NCBI GenBank assembly: GCA_028751875.1
Contig: CM054144.1
Coordinates: 15,456,738-15,520,737 of the forward strand
Origin: Rapana venosa
Lineage: Eukaryota > Mollusca > Gastropoda > Neogastropoda > Muricidae
DNA length: 64,000 nucleotides
Direction of reading: 5' to 3'
Made by a program: the position numbers and the translations under genes. Below are positions 11,101 through 20,249 of the stretch, piece by piece. The notes under the pieces are model-generated. The model was not told the origin of the DNA, searched no databases, and saw only the letters and a list, made by a program, of their open reading frames with translations. Position 1 is the stretch's first letter. Every line of letters begins with the position of its first letter.

Positions 11101-11760
11101 ATAAATTTTACAGCTCCTCATCAACAAAAGCACTTAGAACATAATTCATATACTACAATATTTTACACCTCAGAATTCTGTTCTGCACATCTCTCTGCCT
11201 TCTCACCTTACACTACAGCAAATGTGAAAAATAAACTGCTCACAGACAAGAAGAAAAAACACAAACAAAAACAAAAAAGCAGTCTTCAATGACTACATTA
11301 ATCATTAAAATAGCAGAAACCCATCAGAAAGATGTCTATTCCGATGGATCAGGTTAAAAAGACTGCAAGCACAGAGCAGTTACTGAGTTACTGAGTTATG
11401 CAGCAAAAGTTTGTTTTGTTTTAAATAGTTAACCAACACACATTATACACTTTAGAACTCATATCCACACAATCAGTATTAATATAGGATGAGAACTTCC
11501 TCTTTGTCGTCAAACACTCAAAATGTATTGCGCAACCATAAAGCACCTGACGTTTGACAAGTCAAGGCCAGTGCATCTGACCGACATGGAAGAAAATTTG
11601 TTATCTTTTATTAAACTAAATCAAATGATATATATTCATACTTTGCTGCAGAAAGACATCCAGTTGGTCGTTGCAGATCTCTTTCAGTTCACTCTCAGGT
11701 TTGTCTTTCCGTACCAAAGCACAGACGTATTTTGCAAGAGCTGTTGGCTCAGCATCACAA
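117..11760 (-). CDS. RBM26: RBM26/RBM27-like RNA-binding protein gene, partial (six exons)
   Basis: Six minus-strand exons were joined by hand: 11760-11642, 10994-10663, 10123-9858, 8907-8627, 5574-5230 and 230-117. They give 1457 nt, about 485 codons, with frame preserved at all five junctions and AG/GT borders throughout. The order of parts matches vertebrate RBM26/RBM27: a PWI-like N-terminal segment ([12 protein letters not shown] and the following helices), a Ser/Pro/Lys linker, Arg/Asp and Arg/Ser repeats, a Pro/Gly-rich stretch, then a CCCH zinc finger. The RRM domains and C-terminal part expected for the family would lie left of position 1. The first exon, encoding roughly 20 residues ending in LEP(I), was not found upstream. 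It may be in the N gap, in the corrupted block, or too diverged to see. In vertebrates these are nuclear proteins linked to the poly(A)-tail exosome-targeting pathway; that role here is inferred from family. I cannot tell RBM26 from RBM27, so the symbol stands for the pair. Confidence 0.9.
231..1085. other. RBM26/27 intron sequence
   Basis: No gene is seen. Around 640-720 there is a tRNA-like word (GGGTCAAGGGCTCAAATCTC) that may be the head of a degraded family B SINE. The rest is AT-rich unique sequence. Confidence 0.6.
1099..2022 (-). mobile_element. 5'-truncated APE-type LINE fragment with 13-bp TSD
   Basis: Broken minus-strand frames encode the C-terminal part of a non-LTR reverse transcriptase: [28 protein letters not shown], then [20 protein letters not shown] and [19 protein letters not shown]. 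The 3' end is a GAA-rich tail next to 1099. The 13-bp word tatgataccattc is present at 1086-1098 and at 2023-2035, a clear target-site duplication bounding the insertion. Stops and a frameshift show it is dead. It lies in an RBM26/27 intron. A second copy with the same 3' end is at 62940-63370. Confidence 0.92.
2036..4379. other. RBM26/27 intron sequence
   Basis: Apart from a G-run near 2271-2290 and the family C SINE at 2500-2800, nothing recognisable is seen. Two segments at 3420-3470 and 3475-3560 resemble each other (GAAATG.AGCCATGCA / ACACCATTCCTTC words), probably an old local duplication. Confidence 0.6.
2500..2800 (-). mobile_element. Third tRNA-derived SINE (family C)
   Basis: On the minus strand a tRNA-like head (GGTTTGAATC B box at 2735-2726) is followed by ACCTGGGAGATTG-like, CATGCAGAAGATCAG, TGTAATTCATGTCAGC and GGTGGGTGATGGAAACA words. 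This word order is one I recall from dispersed repeats in caenogastropod sequences. Confidence 0.7.
4380..4750 (+). mobile_element. SINE family B copy, diverged
   Basis: It has the middle domain CCCGTTCAGCTTTTTGGAAG and the 3' domain CTTTAATGGTGGGCAAAAAC…GAAATCTCACCATTGGCGCACC…AGCTCTAGCTGAGG. The head region is degraded (GGCCCAAGATCGAGCC). Confidence 0.75.
4977..5155. repeat. Compound (TG)n microsatellite
   Basis: A pure (TG)n run of about 60 bp, a 20-bp T-rich break, then (TG)n, (TGCG)n and (TG)n again. It lies in the RBM26/27 intron about 75 bp beyond the donor of the Pro/Gly-rich exon. Confidence 0.97.
5230..5574 (-). CDS. RBM26: RBM26/27 exon: Pro/Gly-rich linker and first half of CCCH finger
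   Basis: The exon is 345 nt with acceptor ttttgttag and donor GATG|GTAAGT; phase is 1 in and 1 out. It encodes a collagen-like GPP/GGP-rich tract, followed by MRCQNFD, which carries the first zinc-binding Cys. The remaining ligands are in the next exon about 5 kb away. Long open frames on the plus strand here (5061-5586) are shadows of this GC-biased exon. Confidence 0.9.
5575..6805. other. RBM26/27 intron sequence
   Basis: AT-rich non-coding sequence without recognisable elements, ending at the LINE target-site duplication at 6806. Confidence 0.65.
6818..8441 (-). mobile_element. 5'-truncated RTE-clade (SR2/SjR2-like) LINE with 12-bp TSD
   Basis: A 345-codon open frame (8435-7398) begins in the RT palm at [17 protein letters not shown] and continues through [38 protein letters not shown] and the catalytic FADD of [13 protein letters not shown]. 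After an internal SINE the tail resumes ([14 protein letters not shown]… [10 protein letters not shown]). The motif order is that of schistosome SR2/SjR2 elements of the RTE clade. The TSD gcttacctagca is at 6806-6817 and 8442-8453. The endonuclease is missing through 5' truncation. It sits in the RBM26/27 intron between the 8627 and 5574 exons. Confidence 0.93.
7142..7423 (-). mobile_element. tRNA-derived SINE (family A), copy 1, inside the RTE LINE
   Basis: The minus strand starts with a tRNA-like head: A box TGGTCGAGTGG at 7413-7403 and B box GGGTTCGATACCC at 7370-7358. A non-tRNA body follows, ending near a CATACTTTTT tail. The 13-bp duplication tttctggccaaaa at 7129-7141 and 7424-7436 brackets the element exactly and interrupts the RT C-terminus. 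The corrupted LINE copy near 37400 shows the uninterrupted site. Confidence 0.95.
8627..8907 (-). CDS. RBM26: RBM26/27 exon: RS-like region with YSPDRR repeats
   Basis: The exon is 281 nt with acceptor ctgtgtag and donor AGAG|GTATGT; phase is 2 in and 1 out. It encodes five successive copies of a hexamer close to RYSPDR, then [12 protein letters not shown] dipeptides. Such segments are typical of nuclear-speckle splicing and mRNA-processing proteins and are targets for SR kinases. The joint with the previous exon (…GRD + FDERRRR) is in frame. Confidence 0.9.
9118..9510 (+). mobile_element. tRNA-derived SINE (family B), full-length copy
   Basis: The head has tRNA-like boxes (CAGCTCAGTGGTTAGAGC near 9127 and GGTTTGAGCC near 9164). 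The body contains TTTTGGAAGTGTAGCC. The 3' domain is CCACCTTAATGGTGG…CAAAATCTCACCACTGGTGA…CTCTAGCC. At least nine other full or partial copies lie in this window, making it the most frequent dispersed repeat here. It lies in an RBM26/27 intron. Confidence 0.85.
9858..10123 (-). CDS. RBM26: RBM26/27 exon: Arg/Asp-Arg/Glu repeat region
   Basis: The exon is 266 nt with acceptor attacag and donor CTT|GTAAGT; phase is 0 in and 2 out. It starts [12 protein letters not shown], a fourth psi-K-x-E motif, and then runs into alternating charge of the [14 protein letters not shown] type, ending in an Arg/Ser patch [17 protein letters not shown]. At DNA level part of it is a near-tandem 9-bp repeat at 10031-10090. 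Confidence 0.9.
10124..10662. other. RBM26/27 intron
   Basis: AT-rich intron with no recognisable repeat or second gene. Confidence 0.7.
10663..10994 (-). CDS. RBM26: RBM26/27 exon: end of PWI-like fold, SUMO-motif-rich linker, NLS-like patch
   Basis: The exon is 332 nt with acceptor cttttttccag and donor TGG|GTGAGT. It begins with [17 protein letters not shown], the last helix of the N-terminal segment. A Thr/Pro/Ala-rich linker follows, then three psi-K-x-E motifs in quick succession (VKSE, VKTE, IKTE), a Ser-rich stretch, and a basic patch SKRSRR that could be a nuclear localisation signal. It ends in phase 0. Confidence 0.9.
10995..11641. other. RBM26/27 intron
   Basis: AT-rich intron; nothing recognised. 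The small plus-strand ORFs here have no supporting features. Confidence 0.7.
11642..11760 (-). CDS. RBM26: RBM26/27 exon: PWI-like N-terminal domain
   Basis: The acceptor is ttacag before 11760 and the donor is GTATGA after 11642. The exon is 119 nt: one base completes an Ile codon, then 39 codons, then one base. It encodes [27 protein letters not shown] and DQLDVFLQ, which line up without gaps with the start of human RBM26/27. The incoming phase requires an upstream exon ending in two codon bases. Confidence 0.92.
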
Positions 11761-11785
11761 CTGTAAAGAAAGAAAATTGTACCTA

Positions 11786-12452
11786 TTAACCACTTGACTG
11801 CCCCACCCCGGAAATTTTCTGGGGATAAATGTGCACTCTACACACCTACAACCCGGAAAATTCCCAGGGTTTCGAACCAAAGTAAACAAGCCAGCTTCCT
11901 TGAGTACAGTTAAAGGGAAAGAACTCCAAAATTAGTGGAGATCACTCTCCTGTTTCTTGGCAACATCCAGCTGCAAAAACCGTTGTAAAAACTATCGTTT
12001 TTTTAGCTCATATTTTATGTTATTATGCATGACTGCTTGGGCAGTTCTTGTTCAAAATGGCTGACACCTCGTTGAAGGTATCAATAACTTTACACAGCTG
12101 AAAAAGTGGCACATAAAACTTTAGATAATCCTGACAGTGATGAAAACAATCATGTATGATTCAGGAGATGGTGCATTTTAAAAAACATGACTGAGATTTT
12201 GCCTGGACTTATGTTTGACATTATTGAGATGGGAAGGATGGGGGGGGGGGGGGGGGGGGGGGGTACTCAGAATGACAGTGATGAAGAAAGTGTATTTTTG
12301 GTCAATTTTTTACATTTTAAATATGTTTTCAAAGTGAAATATTATGCTGACTAATTTGAGCTTCCTCAAAGCAATCTACGATATACTGTCATTGGGCAGA
12401 CTATCAGGATGATTAATCTAGTAATTTCTAAGAGGGACATAACCATAGCAAG
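11786..12452 (+). mobile_element. TTAA-ended DNA element (piggyBac-like MITE), left part
   Basis: It starts TTAACCACTTGACTGC. The right end at 16438-16453, read on the minus strand, is TTAACCTCTAAACTGC, so the termini are imperfect inverted repeats with TTAA at both ends, as in piggyBac-type elements. The body (cttggcaacatccagctg…) recurs at about 25430-26036. No transposase frame is visible, so it is probably non-autonomous. It is split by the LINE at 12453-16382. Confidence 0.72.
12240..12263. repeat. G23 homopolymer
   Basis: An uninterrupted G run inside the TTAA-ended element. The other copy at about 25790 has only a short run, so the length is unstable or misassembled. Confidence 0.9.
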
Positions 12453-12610
12453 TCAAGTCAAGTCAAGTCAAAAACACTTTAATCATCCCCTGAAAGGCAA
12501 TTACAATACTGACAGGCAGATTGATACGCATCAAAAATATCAAAAACACAAAAAGCTATATTTCATTTTGGTTAAAACATTCCAAAATGACTTCAAATAA
12601 AATGTCACGA

Positions 12611-12686
12611 ACACACACACACAAACACACATGCGCGCATGCGCACACACACACATACAAACACACACACACACACGCACACACAT
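12611..12686. repeat. (AC)n-rich tract
   Basis: Imperfect (AC)n with a GCGC insert, in the 3' UTR part of the Rex/Babar-like LINE. Confidence 0.9.
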
Positions 12687-12718
12687 CAATTGTGAACACA
12701 ATGTTAAACCCATTAACT

Positions 12719-13624
12719 CATGGGGACCAAACATAAACTTTCCTCCATCACGACTTCAGTGGAATTCAGCGTCGGTTCCTCTGTCCAGCTCTGTGAAATA
12801 TCTAGGTGTGGTTCTTGACAACACACTCTCTATGAAAAAATTCATCACCCAGACCTGCCAGTCTTGCTACTATCATTAGTATCAATTACGGCGCATAAGT
12901 GCAATTCGCAAGTATCTGTCTACTGAAGCAACATCCAAACTCCTCTCATTCTTTCTCGACTGGACTACTGTAATTCTCTCTTGGCTGGTTTGCCAGCATC
13001 ATCCATCCACTCCCTTCAACGCATACAAAACTCTGCAGCTCGACTGGTCCTTAGAAAGAAAAAATCTGAACACATCACTCCTCTTTTGCGATCTCTTCAC
13101 TGGCTGCCTGTCTCACAAAGAATAAAGTATAAGATTAATACCCTTTGTTTCAAATGTCTCCACAAATCTGCACCTTCTTATCTCTGTAACTGTCTTCACC
13201 TGTACACTCCGTCCCGTTCCCTTCATTCAGCTGTAGATATGTTGTGCTTTCGAACACCCAGATTTAAACAAACCACTGTTGGTCGTCGCTCTTTCTCTGT
13301 TTCCGGTCCCTCCACATGGAACGACCTCCCTCTTCCACTTCACCAAAAGCCTTCTTTTGATTCTTTCAAATCTAGCCTCAAAACGCACTTATACTCTACT
13401 TGAGATCTTCCCCTGTTGTCTGTTCCTACTTGTCAATAGCTGCCTTCACCTCCACCACCCCCACCTAAGTGTGTTGTGTATATACATTTGATATTTGTTT
13501 ATCTTGATATTTATGGATGGTTATATGCGTATGGATGATTTGAATGCAAGCGCTTTGATTTGTTTACTTTACAAGATTCAGCGCTATATAAATTCCATAC
13601 ATTATTATTATTATTATTATTATT
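12719..13624 (+). mobile_element. L2-like LINE 3' fragment
   Basis: Open frame 12981-13403 encodes the typical L2/CR1-group C-terminus ([55 protein letters not shown]). The 3' end is AAGATTCAGCGCTATATAAA followed by (ATT)n, diagnostic of this group. It is 5'-truncated at 12719. The word attaact occurs immediately before it and at the end of the ATT tail, a likely TSD. Nearly the same sequence occurs at 60497-60847. Confidence 0.9.
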
Positions 13625-16382
13625 AACTAGAAGACATAAAAACTTATTTTTTACGCATGCACATAGGCAACACATACACACCCACGCACACCCACACCAT
13701 ACACCAATATATGAATTCAATGTTTTAAGACCATTGACTAGAAGACAGACTTATTTCACACACCCATGCACCCACATTGTTATGTATTGACTACACTCAT
13801 AACAATGACAATCAGGCAAGTAATTCAGAGAAATGTAAAAACTAGGTAGTCAACATCATTGTGAATTCAGAATTCGAATGCTAACTGGCACAAAAGAATT
13901 TCTTTTTCTGTTAGTTTTGCTGATGGGACACTGAAAACGGCGTTCTGAAGGCAACAACTGAAATTCTGGAAACAAAGCATGGGAAGGATCAGCCAAAATG
14001 GCCGTGGCTTTGCGTACAAGCTGCTGATTGCTGAACGACATGAGATCTCTTTGTTCTTTTCCAATTATTTTTTAGCGGATTCTTACAATTCTCTACAGGC
14101 CATTCTTGTTTTTAACACTAAGGTTATTGTACCAACAAATGAAAGCAAAACTTAGAACACTCTTTATGTAAGACTTGTAAAACAAGGAAAAAATCCTTTT
14201 GTCTACAAAAAATGAGTTCAGTTTCCTCAGAAAATACACACGTTTTTGTCCCTTTTTGACAATAGCGTCAGTGTTAACGTCCCAGTTTAACTTGTGGTCA
14301 AAAACAGTTCCCAGATACTTATAGTTCGAAACATTTTCAACTTCTTGATTATGGATAATACTATTCTTAGGAGTATGCCCTGATCTTCTGAAGTCGATAG
14401 GCAGATCTTTAGTTTTAGAAACATTTAGCTCCAGATAGGCCTTGTCACACCAGTGTACGAACTCAGTGAGGGCTGGACCATGGTCTAAGACTGATCCGGA
14501 TAAGAGAGATAACAGAGCGCTGTCGTCTGCGAACTTTACCAGAAAGGAATTTCCATAGTTGCTGCTGCAATCATCTGTGTATAGAATGTACAGAAGTGGT
14601 GAGAGGACGCAACCCTGTGGAGAACCAGTGCAGGTAAATCTAACCGAAGAAGAAATTTTGTTGGCAAAAACATGCTGTGGTCTGTTGGTTAAAAATTCAA
14701 TCAGCCAACGAACAAGTTGATTGTCTACGTCAAATTTTGAAATTATTTTGTTAACCAGAACGTGAGGCTGCATTGTATTGAAAGCTGAACTAAAGTCAGC
14801 GAACAATATTCTGGCATGAGACTGAGAGTCAGGTGTTTCCAAGTGGCTATACAACTTGTTCAAAATGAATAGTTTGGCATCTTCGACACCCCTTCGAGAC
14901 CTGTATGCAAATTGTAGTGGGTCAAGGTCTTTCTCTGTAGCGGAAAGAATGAGAGATTTTACGATCTTTTCTAGCGTTTACATCACAAGAGATGTGAGAG
15001 CTACAGGTCTAAAATAGTTAGGCCGAGAAGGATTAGGTTTCTTTGGGAGAGGTATTACATTGAAAGTTTTCCAAATAACTGGAATATGAAAAGTATCCAG
15101 TGAGGCCTGGAACAGGTGTTGAAGGACACTGGCAAGCTCAGTAGCGCAGAATTTCAGGGTTCTTCCACATTACCATCTGGTCCGGGAGATTTGTTTATAT
15201 TTATTGCCTATAAGTGCTTACAGATAATTTCTTCATCAACAATGACGCTTTTCTCAGAAACTAGGGATTGCTTCAGGTCATTTATTTCACCTGAGAAATC
15301 ATGCTTTTCAAAGCGAGTAAAAAATGCGTTTAGATGGTCTGGTAAGTTGTTATCACATACTCCCTGCAAACTGATCTTTGACCTATGTTGAACACCTACC
15401 ATGTTTACTGCAGACATATTTGTGATACCCTGCCAAGCAGCACGAAAATTGTTCCCTGCAAACTTGTCTTCTATCTTATACGTCTGGCCTGTGCAACAGC
15501 AGCTTTGACTTCTTTATTTACTTCCTTCTTTTGTTGTTCTGTGCCTGTGTAAAATACTACTTTCTTTTTGTTTAAAACATGTTTCAGATCCTTTGTAACC
15601 CAAGGCTTGTTATTGGGGTACATGGTTATCTCCTTAGTTGGAATGACACAACACAAAATGAAATATAAGAACAAATAACATCAGTGAGCTCATTCCGATT
15701 TGAACACATATTATAAAACATATCCCAGTCAGTGCAATCAAAGCAGCCTTGCAGACTAGCTATACTATCAGCAGTCCATTTTTTGGTGGTCCTTGACTAT
15801 GGCCTGAAGGCGCTGAAACACTGACAGGTACATGGGTGTAAGAAGAACACAGTTGTGGTCAGACGATCCCAGGGAAGGCAAAAGCAACGATCTATAGGCG
15901 CCTGCTACAGTCCCGTAGCACAAGTCTAGGGTCTTATTTCTTCGCGTAGGGCACGTCACATACTGTTCATAGTTCTTCAGCAGTTTACTAAGGGAACAGC
16001 TATTGAAATCACCCAGGATAAACTTAGGGGCATCAGGAGATATAGAATCGAGCACATGGAGGTGATCTAATATATGTTCCGTTGCTCTAGCTACTTTTGC
16101 TTTGGGGTGGATGTAAACTAAAGTAAAAAAAATAGTTGCGGGAATTCCCGTGGTAAGTAGAAAGGCCAGAGCGAAATACACAGCAGTTCAATGTCCTCCA
16201 CAGATAGCGTTGTTCTAATTTTAACATCACTACACCAACGCTTGTTGATGTAGAAGCACAAACCTCCGCCTTGTGCCTTCCCGGTTGCGTGTGGGTCTCT
16301 GTCAAGCCAAATGGGTTGACCAAAGCCGTCTATTGAGAGCTCGCAGTTCGGTGCGACGGGACTCAGCCAGGTTTCGGTAAAG

Positions 16383-16455
16383 GCAAGTGGTACATAAGAA
16401 TTTTATTCCCCGGCATATCGGGTGCATTTGCACTCAGCAGTTTAGAGGTTAAAAC
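16383..16455 (+). mobile_element. TTAA-ended DNA element, right part
   Basis: This is the continuation of the element beginning at 11786. The words gcaagtggtac and gaatt…attcccc match the uninterrupted copy at 25972 onward. The 5-bp word gcaag at 12448-12452 and 16383-16387 is the duplication made by the inserted LINE. It ends at the TTAA at 16450-16453. Confidence 0.75.
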
Positions 16456-16471
16456 AAGAAAAAGGGTGGTG

Positions 16472-16474
16472 TGG

Positions 16475-16529
<55 letters not shown>
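16472..16529. repeat. (TG)n microsatellite
   Basis: Two (TG)n runs separated by GG, about 57 bp, just beyond the TTAA end of the nested element. Confidence 0.95.
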
Positions 16530-16530
<1 letters not shown>

Positions 16531-17564
16531 AGGGGGATTGTCCATTTAGACGTTTTTATACTTATTTTCTAAGACATTATTATTTCACCTTTCTATTCTA
16601 TATTTCACCTTGCTATTTTGTTTTGGTATTTGACTTTGACATTTCTTTTTGTATGATTTTTTAAAAATTCTTGTGTATGACTATGAGTCATTCTTTGCTC
16701 TTGGTCACTATTGCCCAGTATTGGGGGTGATCCAAAACAGATGGATCTCTATTTCATGAGTCGTTTCTTTTCAATGCAATGTGAATAAAAACATCCCAAT
16801 AATATTAAAGAAATGGTAGTATCAAGAGATATATATGTATGTATGTTTGGCCTGTTTTTGATAAATTGCTATTGAATGTCAAAAATCAGTCCAAAAATAG
16901 CAGTTGAAAATCGGACTGGCACATTTATGCAGTGCACATCATGAGCAGTTTACACATCTTCAGTGCAATCAAACCTTAAATTTTCTTCAAAACTAACCAA
17001 AATAAATTGTTAATCATCATCCTGAACAAAAATACTGCATTTTACTTTTCAACTTAAATATATATTTGGATGTCCAAACCAAGCCATAACTGCATTACAA
17101 GTCCTGTAACAGAGACCAATGAAAACTTTGGATCAACTCCTTTGCCACAGTGCTCACTGGGCTAAAGATGGTCTGACAAATGCTTTAAATTCATCATAAT
17201 AAGATGAATAAAACTTAAAAGCCTTTACTAATGCAAGAGAGCTTAAACACATGACTGAAATTTTCATGTCGAAAATGTAATAGTTATATAAATGCTTCAA
17301 CTTCCAAAAATATCGTACTAGGCCAATGACAAAGCAACAACCACCAGTGAATGCTAACTTCATCCTCTACGGCTCTAGACAGCACTGACTCATGACATTT
17401 CAAGTGGAAATTCCCAAAAGAAAATGAGAATGATTTAAGTTTGTCATGTCACACCCATTTTCATGATGTATGGCAGTTAGGGGTCAAAGGTAAAATGTCC
17501 TCCAAATTTAAAAAAAATATCAAAAGAGCAGTGCAACACATTTTCACTCATATAGCAGTTAAAA
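16530..17564. other. Non-coding sequence left of the gap
   Basis: AT-rich sequence with no recognisable gene or repeat. It would lie in or upstream of the first RBM26/27 intron. Confidence 0.6.
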
Positions 17565-18064
17565 NNNNNNNNNNNNNNNNNNNNNNNNNNNNNNNNNNNN
17601 NNNNNNNNNNNNNNNNNNNNNNNNNNNNNNNNNNNNNNNNNNNNNNNNNNNNNNNNNNNNNNNNNNNNNNNNNNNNNNNNNNNNNNNNNNNNNNNNNNNN
17701 NNNNNNNNNNNNNNNNNNNNNNNNNNNNNNNNNNNNNNNNNNNNNNNNNNNNNNNNNNNNNNNNNNNNNNNNNNNNNNNNNNNNNNNNNNNNNNNNNNNN
17801 NNNNNNNNNNNNNNNNNNNNNNNNNNNNNNNNNNNNNNNNNNNNNNNNNNNNNNNNNNNNNNNNNNNNNNNNNNNNNNNNNNNNNNNNNNNNNNNNNNNN
17901 NNNNNNNNNNNNNNNNNNNNNNNNNNNNNNNNNNNNNNNNNNNNNNNNNNNNNNNNNNNNNNNNNNNNNNNNNNNNNNNNNNNNNNNNNNNNNNNNNNNN
18001 NNNNNNNNNNNNNNNNNNNNNNNNNNNNNNNNNNNNNNNNNNNNNNNNNNNNNNNNNNNNNNNN
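17565..18064. other. Assembly gap, 500 N
   Basis: Exactly 500 N, the form of a fixed-size scaffold gap; the true length is unknown. Confidence 0.99.
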
Positions 18065-18214
18065 AGATGTAAAAAAGCACATGAATGCGTATTCCATTAT
18101 CCTCGAAATAAAAGAGTAAAATAATAAAAAGAATAAAAATTCAAGTGATAATGGTATAAAGATAGACAACTTTTCAAGCTGGTCATCTCCTAAGGGCTTA
18201 AATTTGGGGATTTT

Positions 18215-18608
18215 TATTTTATTGTTCCTCCGCTAGAGCTCCGAGTTTCACCAATGGTGAGATTTATGCAATTATGACCATTCACCCCCCCAACCTTTTA
18301 GGTAGCTGCATTCCAACTTCTGGAATGGTGTGTGCATGCTGGTTTTCTTTTTTCTGTCATCTGTTCTTACCAGCCTACAATGGCCTAGTCTTCCAAAAGG
18401 CAGAACAGGTTTTAACCTATGCGCAAGATGTTCTGCCGACGTTTGCACATGGTGCCTCCATATATATATAAATAGTCTCACCCAAAGGACTTCTGACATT
18501 CAGTCCAATTTTTTTGTCCAACTGGGAAGACAGGGCAAGGCTGGGAATCGAACCCAAAACCTCATGGTACTTGTTGGCAGGCAAACGTCTTAACCATCCT
18601 GCCACCCA
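18215..18608 (-). mobile_element. SINE family B copy
   Basis: The plus strand reads GCTAGAGCTCCGAGTTTCACC at the left, a middle domain with CCAAAAGGCAGAACAGGTTTT, and a tRNA-like head at the right (GGGAATCGAACCC, then GTCTTAACCATCCTGCC). The element therefore points to the minus strand. It lies just right of the N gap. Confidence 0.82.
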
Positions 18609-20249
18609 ACCTTCTTAGACCTAAGTATGATATCAGCTGTGGACTTCTTTTTTTGGGGGGGGGGTGAGGGGAGGTTTTTTTTGTTTTGTTGATGGGATTT
18701 TTCTAAATTAAACCGTATTCTGAATACATCTGAAAGAAAAAATATTGCAGATGTTTCACCAGCTGCATATGGCGATTTTTAGTACATTAAATCCACTGAA
18801 TTTTGAGTCTTGTCCTGTGGTGCTTTACAAAAATGACACACCATCTACAATCATCCAACACATGTGCAAAAAAGATTGAAATGAAAATGTCTATGCATAT
18901 TTATATTCTTTAATGTTTCATACAGTTTCATGAACCATACACAAACAAAATGACATGCTTGTTTTTATTGTATATTTTGGAATCTGTATTAATATGTAAA
19001 CATCTTGTCTGATCATAGTGTGGAACAGTGCTGGACATGCAGAGCTGTGACTTCATTCACTTTTCCACCCACAAGAAACAGTATGAAGAAATTTAAAATA
19101 CAAAACATAGACATAGATATAGAAGTAGTCAATGTATGATAAGTCCGACAGTATGCCTACAAACATTCTGAACTGAGATTGCTCATAAGCTTCAGTGATT
19201 TCACTGAGCCACCCATAATGTATCATCTACCTTAGGAGCCAGAATCTGCTTTCAATCCATCCAAAGTTGGACTTTTTTTTCACACTTTCACTGGACCATG
19301 AGAGATTGTCTGCATGCTGACTTTTGGGGGTGATATTAGACTGAAGCCAAGTGCACAAGCATCATGAAGAATCTAATACCACTTTCAATCCCTCAAGATT
19401 TTTCTGCATTAAATTCAGGCTGCTCTTTACAGGGAGAGAGTGCATTGCCACACTTTTTTTCCCTCCTGTCTGCAAGTGCAGTTGTTTCCCATTGAGAGCG
19501 ACTTTTTTTTTCCAATTCATGCAAAAGAACTCGGGCAAAAATAAAGTTTTCCTGGCAGATTTCAAGGAAAAATTCCATGTGTACTAAAATGGAGGGTGGT
19601 GGTGGATCATTGTGATAATGTACTCTCCCCTATGAGAACAGCCTGAATTTTACCAAGAGGAATTAGGTGATGTAATAAGATTTTTTATTTTTTCCAGAGC
19701 CAGATTATGTCACTGTATGTTACTGTAGTGGCTGTTTCCTGACAGTTGTCAAAATGTCTTCCAGTGGCAGCCTAGACTCTTTTGCATTGTTTCACCTGTG
19801 ACTGCGCTTTGTCAACTTGCGCTCTTTGTCCAACCATGAATAAGTGTGTGTAAGTACACAGTTAAGTGCATTTAAATATTTGGCTATGTATTTATTCTTT
19901 CTCTTTGAGAATAATGGAATAAACACACGTGTGCTTTTTACGTCTAATTCTCTGAAAAAACATGCTAGATTTTACTATCCTCTTTCAAAAAAACCATTAC
20001 TACAATCTTCTTTTTCGTCTCTTTTCCATTCTTCAATAATTATTTATACAACACGCAAAAAATATAATGATATTTTTTGGGGGCTTGTAAATATAAATCA
20101 GCCCTAATATTTTTTTGCTTTGCAGGCATTTAATAAACACATAACAAATGTCCCTGGAAAAAATAAAAACAAATAAATTTGTATTATACAAATAGTTATT
20201 TTTAAAGACCAAAGGCACTAAATAGTTAGTTGGGAATGTAGGCAATAAA
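18609..20249. other. Non-coding AT-rich sequence
   Basis: Good-quality sequence without a recognisable gene; contains the possible repeat at 19415-19600. The small ORFs have no domain or splice support. Confidence 0.6.
19415..19600 (+). mobile_element. Possible dispersed repeat fragment
   Basis: TTCAGGCTGCTCTTTACAGG followed by GAGAGAGTGCATTGCCACAC and CAAGTGCAGTTGTTTCCC resembles a repeat I recall from marine snail transcripts. There is no second copy in this window to confirm it. Confidence 0.4.

Larger units (their letters stand above)
12453..16382 (-). mobile_element. Rex/Babar-like LINE, interrupted and inactive
   Basis: Minus-strand frames give, in order, an APE endonuclease fragment (16323-15768, with ILGDFNS and SSDHNC), a connecting region, and an RT (14863-14093, with ILFADFSSAFNTMQPH, GSPQGCVLSPLLYILYTDD, KFADDSALLS and NYKYLGTVFDHKLNW). 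The C-terminal part is at 14064-13856. The 3' UTR carries the CTTTAAT-type end and a (TTGAC)n tail at 12453-12471. Several stops and shifts break the frame. Rex/Babar is my best family match by RT style, not a search result. The 3' UTR is split by the L2-like insertion at 12719-13624. Confidence 0.8.

Noticed and set aside
17441..18169. ORFs of more than 170 residues across the gap
   Set aside because: They consist of unknown bases from the 500-N run.
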